NCBI GenBank assembly: GCA_029204225.1
Contig: CM055101.1
Location: 42,866,927-42,930,926, forward strand
Origin: Diphasiastrum complanatum
Taxonomy: Eukaryota > Streptophyta > Lycopodiopsida > Lycopodiales > Lycopodiaceae
Reading direction: 5' to 3'
Length of the DNA stretch: 64,000 nucleotides
Of this stretch, positions 49,480-58,109 are shown piece by piece; within the stretch, counting starts at the first letter, position 1, and each line of letters opens with the position of its first letter. Below the pieces are notes generated by a model. The model made no database searches. It was not told the origin of the DNA and was given only the letters and a program-made list of their open reading frames with translations. Made by a program: the position numbers and the translations under genes.

Positions 49480-52400
49480 ATTAATGCCTTTTCCATGCCA
49501 ATAGGCATATAAGACGAAAAAGTACATGTCAAGTGTGTGGTACAGTAGGAGAGTGTGAAATGTCTCCGTAACAGAAAAGAAATGAAATGCCAATATACTA
49601 TACTACGAACATGAAGTAGGTTTAAAAAGCAAAGGTCTAATATTGCCAGTAAGATAATGGTATAACCCTGTGCCATCAAGTATCGTTGTTGTGGAAGAAA
49701 GATGTGATGGGTGTAACGCTTGGGGGTGGTCTCGATAGATGCTGCTGACGTCGCCAAGAGGGTCGTCTCTGAATAGTGGCTCTACGGGCAACATGAGTAA
49801 TGCGTCGTCTCTGGTCTCTGTGTAATAGAGAGTCACTGTCGTCGCCACTATTGTCATCCGTCTGTGATCTCCGGCGGGAGAAGTACGATGTGATCTGGAG
49901 CAGGGTATCAAGGTAAACAGATGGATGGTGTAGGTCCTTTCGTAGTAAAAACATCTCTCTGATCATAAGTGCGACACATCTTGGGTTATCAAATGTTGTA
50001 AGGGACCATAGTGTGACTAGAGTCTCCCTGAAGAGGCAGTGGTGTCTCCCTCTAATCTCGTAGTAGACTGGGCATCTGAACAAAAACTGCTCCTCGGACT
50101 CCACCTCAGACAGTGAGCATAACTGGCAAATCTGCTCCTCATGTGGGATACCATGGAAATGTCCAATCTCAATCTCAAGCTGATGTGATGAGACATGTAG
50201 CTGACCCAATGTGAATCTCAGGCCATGGGATAGTCCAGAATTTAAATATCGTGGTCGAACTGGGATCCCCACGACACACAACTCCAAGAAATGAGTCCTG
50301 TAATAGTCGGGTTTAACCCCTAAGTGGCCCTGCCATGTGTCTGTGATAGATATGCCAAATGTATCCAATAGACGTGCTGCCTGTGAGAACCATGATAAGT
50401 GATAAACCAAACTGTGGAGGTGCTGAGATGATATGAGTGCCGCCTGTGGATATCTCTGTGCATCAATGGGAAGCAGCCGAAGGCACCATATATATGTGAT
50501 GAGACGAAAGATGGCATCAAGCTGTAAAGGTGGAACTGCAAACTCTGCTAGGAGAATTTGGTGCGGGACAGAGGGCTTAGCCCGTATCATCCGTGATAAC
50601 ATAAGCACCTGGAGGCGTGAGATACTACTGGCCCAATCAGCAGAGGTGAGTCTTGGGCACCATGTCTGTATGGCATACAGCGCAGTAAGGGAGACAAAAG
50701 TATCAAATAGCCGAAACTTATTCGAGGCATCCCGAACAGATCTCTGGAAGCAGACATGCTCAAGCTGGACCAAGGAGGCATGTCCCTTCCCAAGTCTGGC
50801 TGTAGCTGCATGTTTCATACCAAATATAGGACCAGTAAAAAGAACCCCGAGATAGGTGTAGGATGACACAATCTCCAACAACTGTCCATCTAGAAAAAGC
50901 TCTTGTCGCTGCATGAAAGCCTTGGATGTGTTGAAGACCATAATTTTGGTCTTCTCAATGTTGACTCGCAAACCCCATCTAGTACAGAAACCATGAAGAA
51001 TCTCCAACTGTCTCTGTAATCCCTCTCTAGTCGAGGAGACTAAAGCAATATCATCTGCGTATAGGAGAATGGCAATCAGAATATCCCCAAGTTGGCAACC
51101 TGTATCACCGCTCTGCTCAATAATCCTCTCAAGCTCGTCAATATATAGTCTGAATAGTGTAGGTGAAAGGGAGCAACCCTGTTACAACCCGATGGTACTT
51201 CATATGTGCTCTGAGAGGCCAGTGTCACCCCGAAAACATCCAAGAACTCGCTCATACAGTGCCATCACAGCTAGAACTGTGTCAGTAGAGAAGCCAAGAT
51301 CACGTAGTCGCTGGATGAGAAGAAAGCATGGAACAAAATCAAAGGCCCTAAAGTCAACAAGGCAACAATAAACTTTAGTAGTGTTAGACTAGAATGTAGA
51401 TCAGTGTGTGATTTTCAAGGGTCATGTAACATCGCAAAGCATTTCGACGCTCGGAAGTTGGATTCAAAATTGATCATTGATTGATTATAATGTACATTGC
51501 CGATTCTTTCCCAAGGTTGACGATTCTTTTTCGTTTCAAAACCATTTTCAAAAGGCATGTCGAAAAGGTCCATGAAACATTGATGTAAGTCAATAGTAAA
51601 AGCTCGAATGATGGTGATAACTTGGTAGGTGGCATGGTCTCACTCTAGGAGAGAGATACGACAAATCATGGGCTGGAGCATATCTTAGAGGCAAAGTGGA
51701 GACAATTGCGAAATCGTGTCCTCCAGGAATACCTCGTAGTGTGGAGGACTACCGTGTTGGAGGCACCCTGAGAATGTTATTCACGACTACAACATGCTTA
51801 TCATGAGTTTTCCATCAAGGATCAGTGACCCTCTCAAGGTGGGATAGAATGTTAGGACCCACTGACCATGATCTCGCCAAGACCAATAAGTATATGGTCC
51901 CGTGACTATCATTTGGTTTGGTGAGTCACACAGATAAGCACCCGCCAGTCGTGTGCGATGCATCACGGTCACTGATGTAGTGTAGATGCACATGTTGTAG
52001 GTATGCATAGCGCTATGTAACCATTGTGCCACTAACAGAGCCCACTTGTGATTATACGAGCCAGGGCTAGGGTTAATCGACAAGTGACTTGAGTGGGGTA
52101 ATCATTCCACTATTGGGCACAATGGCGCACGTGGGTGGTAACCAGTAGACTCTCACAGATACTATTCAATAGTTCAAGTACCTTTGGATCCAAGGTGGCC
52201 TGGCCAACCACACATGGATGCCACATGCCCTGAAACTGAAATAGCAAGGGAGGAGCTACAAGAATTGCCTATAGATGGGAGGAAATTCATTCTACACTAC
52301 AACTTTCAATGATTTGACGAGCTTATTGTAAGAGATCCTAACACCACAGTGGGGCAAACACTAACTGCTCCACCCAGCCTTGCCTACTCCCTGATATGGA

Positions 52401-55400
52401 GCAAGCCCCTCCTAGCCCAGTGTGAGGACTGGTAGCATGCATACTGCCAAGTGTCGGCCACGTGGCTCTGACGTGGCCAACTGCACGTCGGGACCCAACG
52501 TGGGGCCCTATCCTACTGACAAGGTCCCTAGGCTGTGTTAGGCCCGCCATGGCTATGGACTATGCCGGGGCACACTACTCACATTGTCTTGCCCTGTTGG
52601 TCGTGTACGCTCTAGACACGACCCTGCCTGTGGTATCTGACCTCCTGTGTTCTCTAGGGTTCGGCACTGGTTACGTGCTCGTAACACTCCCTCCCCCTTA
52701 AGAACCATCTTGGTCCTCTAAGACAAAGTCTGGAAAAATCTTGCGAAGGACGCTGCCTCTTTCCCAGGTGGCATTCTCAATAGGCTGATCATTCCACTTG
52801 ACCAGATATTCTCGGTATAGAGTATGATGAGTCTGCGTCTCTCTACTATCAAGAATCTCCTCTGGTTCATGTGGAGGCTGCTCAGAATCCAATGGGAGAA
52901 CTAGAACACTGTCCCCTACCAGATTTTCTGATCTGGCTAAGGCTTTTCGTAACTGACTTACATGAAAAACTGGAAAAATCTTACTGCTGTTTGGGAGTTC
53001 TAGTTCATAGGTGACCTCGCCTAGTCTCCTACTGATGGTAAAAGGACCACAATACCTAGGAGACAACTTAGCACACACTCCTGATTTGAGGGTTTTAGAG
53101 TCAACTGGACTCTCAAGTAGACTTTCTCACCAGCGGAGAACTGCACATCCCGTCTCTGTGGATCTGCATAATGCCTGGCTCGATCCTGGGACTGCCTAAT
53201 GTTACGCTTAGCATGTTCTATCATCTGGTTTAGGTCTTCTAAAAAGTTTCTGGCTACTTCAACTTTTCCTTGTTTAAGCCCTACAGCTGTGGGTGAGCGT
53301 GGCTGAAAATCGTACATCAGCATAAATGGGCTGTATCCCGTAGCTGAATGTTTGAGACTGTTATAAGCAAACTCTAGTATTGAGAGATATTCCTCCCAAT
53401 TAGTCTGCTGTTTGCTAACGTATGCGCGAAGCATATCCTCCAGCACCTGATTTACTCTTTCTGTTTGACCGTCCGTCTGTGGATGGTCGGTAGTACTCAT
53501 GTTAAGTTTAGTATGGAGATGATGGAATACTGCCCTCCAAAAATTTCCATTAAACTTACTGTCCCGGTCGCTGACTATGCTGGAAGGTAGACCGTACAAT
53601 TCAAATAGCCCATCTACAAACAAACTCGCTAACTCTGGAGCTCTAACGGTTGTTTTGGTCGGAATAAAGTGAGCCATTTTGGTCAGACCGTCAACTGTGA
53701 CCCATATAGCGTCATTACCCTTTTGGGTTTTAGGCAACCCTACTATAAAATCCATGGAAATACTCTCCCATTTACTAGTTGGTATATCTAAGGGCTGTAA
53801 CAACCCTCCTGCCTTTAAACGCTCTGCTTTATTTACTTGACATTTCTGGCAACTGGTTACATATTGCTGGACGTCCTTTTTCATACTGGGCCAGAAAAAT
53901 TGCCTACGAAGAAGCTCATAGGTCTTCTGAATGCCTGGGTGTCCCACACTAGGACTGTCATGACACTCATATAGGACCTGCTGCCTATAATCCTCTGAAT
54001 TGAGGATACATACTCTATCTCTATAGAGCAAGTACTCATCCTGAATGGAATACTGTTTCCATTTGAATCCTTGAGCCAACTGACTCCACCATTGGGGTTT
54101 GCTTGGGTAATACAGGCTCAGAGTCCTCAACGTCATCTGACGTATACTCGGACTCATCATCCTCAACGGAAGCTGCCGTATCCTTGGATGAACTGGCACC
54201 AGCCTCGGGAACTGGTTCTGGAGTCTGTAACTGTCTGCTCTGGACTGAGTTCCAAATAGTAGAGAAGAATGCATCATGCTGGCACTTCTCTCTCAAGGAC
54301 TCGAGTAACTCACTACGAATCTGAGCAAAACTCAGCTCGTTTATCATAGGCATTCTACTAAGGGCATTTGCTACTGTATTGAATTTCCCCCGTTCAAAAG
54401 CTTTCCATGAACGGGGAGTCTGCCCAGTCTCTTGGAGATTTAACCACCACTTATAGGCCATGGGCCCTAGGGAAAGACTGGTCTCAATAGCTTGCAAATG
54501 GTCAGAGGTCTATTTAAAGAGCATGAATGTTCTTCCATTTGTTGAGGAAGGTGTGTAGAATATTTGTGTTTCTATCCTTCTCTTCCCCGAGAAAAGTAGG
54601 AGGCTTTGAGTCTTCAAAGACACTAGGGTGAGACTGCATAGGCTCACCTGCAACTGATGGAAGTGGAGAAGGGGCCAACTGAGAAGTGGAGGGAAGGCTT
54701 CCTTTCACGGAATTCAAAATCAAGCCTTTGAGTTCAGCAAACGAGTCGTCCACACTGGACTTGAAATTGGCTAAAACCAACTTCAGTTCATACACCTTTG
54801 TTACCAAATGGAGAAACTGCTCCTTGGTAACCAATTCGTCGAGTTCTTCGGCATATTGTTATGTTCTTCAACTTCCATGGTTTCTTTCCCTTTACTGAAC
54901 CTCAGGGATTCCATTTCTAATTCATCAATGCCTCTTGATCAAAGACATTAGAGACTAATTAGTTGTTGTTGGCGAAAGAATCCCAATACGGATCTTGTTT
55001 CTATTACCCTCAACAATCTCTCATTTTTACCAAAACTTTGTGATGACCATATCTACAAGAGAAAGAAGACCCTTATTTGAAGGGCTAAATGGTACAAGGA
55101 GCTAAGAAGGCAAATTTTCCTTTTAAGAGATGGATGATTTTCAAGAGCAAGTACTTACTACAAGAAGGAAAAACTTTACGAGAGACAAAAGAACAAAAGT
55201 TGGCAGAGTACCAACATCGCATTATGGAACGTAGAGTTATGATCACGTTCCGAAATATATTGTGCCAAAATTTTAAGTTTTTTTGACGAAATGTTTTTTT
55301 TTCCTACGTCTTCTTTGTCGATTTATTTGGTGACTTAGATAAACGCCTAGAAAGTTCAAAAAACAATGATAGATATTAGGCATTAGGAATACTAAATGAT

Positions 55401-57107
55401 ACACATAATTGCATAAGAACCAAGTTCACTTTGCCACATTTTTCAAACACACAAAGCATTGATAACATGTTACATTGAAGAACCCTTCTACATCTACCCT
55501 CTATGATTATGCAACTAGTATCCATGCACTTGGAAGGTTTTATAGCAGATCTTTAAGTCCCATTGGGGACTCTTTTACCGAGTTGTACCTTGTTGCACAA
55601 CATGCAAACTATGTTCTTTAACACATGGAATGGACAATTATTGGTAACTGAAGCAAGCTTAATCCAAATTCCAAACTTCAAAGTGACACAACTTGATCCT
55701 CACGAGGTTTGATTTCCACTCTTTGTAGTACTCCTTCAACACTAGGTTTTCAGCATGCAAGCTTTGGCTTTGATATCAGTATCAGTGAGAAGGTATGACA
55801 ACTCGCGTACAACAGAACTCCCTAGATTTTGAAACCTACCATTGCTCCTAGCTTGTGTCTCCTACTCGGGTTTTAAGGCTGTAAATTTTTTTTTCGTGTT
55901 CCGACCTTCCAAAACGTCGTTTCAATGCAACTTAGGTGCCAACATGCAAAAGTCTTTGACTGTGCCTAAGATAGCAAATAGGCATATTTTTGGAATTAAA
56001 GCAAGCACTACTTCAAGTAATCTAGCAGATCAAGTTTCAAGTTCCTCAAAGAAGTCAAGGCAATTGTGACCATGTTCGCAAAGTAGGGCCAATTTGCTTT
56101 TCAATGCAAGAAGAAGGCAGCAAATCTGAAGAAGAAAGTCCCAAGGAGACAACCAACAAAATATGTGGAGAATCCACAAGATAAAGGTGATCTGCATTCA
56201 TTTTCAATGTCACCATCTTCTCAACAAATCATAAGAAACTAGTATATAGGCTCTGGTGCCTCACAACATATGACACCACACAAAAAGGACCACAAAAAGT
56301 GGTTGATCACATATGAAGGCATTCACGAAGGACTGTCATAAATAGCATGTCCTACGTTTCCACTATGAGCATCTTTTAGGATTTTCACAATCTGATTTGA
56401 GCACTAACAGTATAGATATTGGAAGAACCTTTGTAAGGAAATAATTTGAGTTGACAACACTCACACTTTTGAGGGGATTCCTAGACTTGTTTCGTCAGCA
56501 GCATCCAATATTTTCAAGGCATCCCATACCTGGAAAGTTCATGCAACAAGGCATACTACAAATAAAATTATAGGAGTTTTGACTTTGAAATCGACGGTAT
56601 TTTTGCCCGTCTATATGCTAGCTGACAAACTTTTCAACTTATCAAAAATTATTTCAACATCATTGCAAAAAATAAGGTGTTTGTGGGATCTTTAAACCAT
56701 TTTAAAATGTTTATTTCAAGCATGTTTGATAATGTGTTTTTCTTTGGGGTGATCTGTTTTTTGCAGCACAAGGTTATGAACTTAAAAGCATACGTCGAGC
56801 ATACCAGCATGTTTAAACTTGGAGGTCTGAGTTGATATTTTTCACAGTTGTATTAACTTTTAGGAATCATATCTACAAAAATTTCACTACTTATTTTGAA
56901 GTCCATGTTTTTCTGACATGAAAATTCGTTACAGATGTTTGTGTTTGTCCTCTGGCAATGCTTGTTTGCAATATGATCTCATATATTTCTAGATCCCAGA
57001 TGTATACTACCCAAACCTGAAACCAGCTCCACAATGACATATACAGTCGATGAACTTGTTTCTAGGTCATCGTATCTCTTTTGAACCATCTCCGATTGAC
57101 CGATAGC

Positions 57108-57178
<71 letters not shown>

Positions 57179-58028
57179 TTTATTAACATCTTTTCCATGC
57201 CAAAAGGCATATAAGACAAAAAGTACATATCAAGTGTGTGGTGCAAATAGGAGTCTGTAAAATGTCCCCGATAACAATAAAGAAATCATAAATGAAATGT
57301 AGCTACTAAAAACACCATCAAGTAGCTAAAAATGATGGGGGTGCTGGTAAATATGTATATGCTTGTAATAGAGTCATAAAGAATCATAAGCTCCATCAAT
57401 CAAATCCTGCTGCCACTAAAGAAAGATGTAATGGGGACTGTAGCTGGAGGTAAGGTGTGTTGATGACGTCGTCTAGAAGGTCGTCTGCGTAGTGTGTCTC
57501 TCCTCATATCAGTGATCCTACAACCAGCAGGAATTTGGGTGATACACTGTCTCACGTCTCTGTGTCCGGAGTCATCATCAGTCTCACTATCCTCTGACTC
57601 TGGATCATGTCCTAATCTCCAACGAGAAAAGAAGGAGGTGATCTGAAGCTTTCTTTCAAGGTGACTAGACTGGACTGGTTGATGTAGATCCTGTCGCAGA
57701 AGTAACATCTCTTTGATCATGAGTGCCACACAACATGAATCCTCATATGCTATGGTCGATCGTAGAGTGATGGGTGCATCTCGAAAAAGACAATGATATC
57801 GCTCTATAATCTCATAGTATGATGGACATCTGAATAAGAAGTGCTCCTCGGACTCTACCTCGGATAATGAGCACATCGGGCAAATCCGCTCCTCTCGTGG
57901 TGTACTCTGAAAGCGTCCAGTCTCAATCATAAGCTGGTGTGATGAGACTCTAAGCTGACCCAATATAAACCTCAGACCATGAGATAATCCATCTATCCAA
58001 ATAACGTTATATCTTCATTTATGTTTTA

Positions 58029-58109
<81 letters not shown>

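Larger units (their letters stand above)
49448..51400 (-). mobile_element. LINE F: RT C-terminal half, zinc finger and (TC)n tail
   Basis: A 5'-truncated non-LTR element. RT motifs are [10 protein letters not shown] (near 51175) and the catalytic YADDIALVS (near 51055). From 51007 a 443-codon frame runs through [19 protein letters not shown] thumb sequence and a long conserved C-terminal part. It reaches a zinc-finger-like [20 protein letters not shown] (near 50090) and a basic tail ending at 49676. A TGA/TAG breaks the frame between 51180 and 51210. The 3' UTR contains a small hairpin (49495-49508) and ends in (TC)14 on the minus strand (49448-49475). It is inserted in copia D in the same orientation. 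Confidence 0.87.
52327..54945 (-). mobile_element. Element E: internally deleted chromovirus, sibling of C
   Basis: It holds a 3' LTR (52327-52686), PPT, chromodomain, integrase and the end of RNase H, then at about 54393 sequence jumps straight into the capsid part of gag. Protease, RT and most of RNase H (about 2.6 kb in element C) are missing. The gag N-terminus stops at about 54940; PBS and 5' LTR are gone. The parts align with element C throughout. Confidence 0.92.
57111..58000 (-). mobile_element. LINE G: 3' end with zinc finger and (TC)n tail
   Basis: A second copy of the LINE F family, truncated at about 58000. The frame 57963-57400 keeps [20 protein letters not shown], an acidic/Arg-rich tail and ends near PITSFFSG like LINE F. 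The 3' UTR is similar along its length and ends in a (TC)n tail at 57111-57175. It lies in intron 1 of the nuclease gene. Confidence 0.88.
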
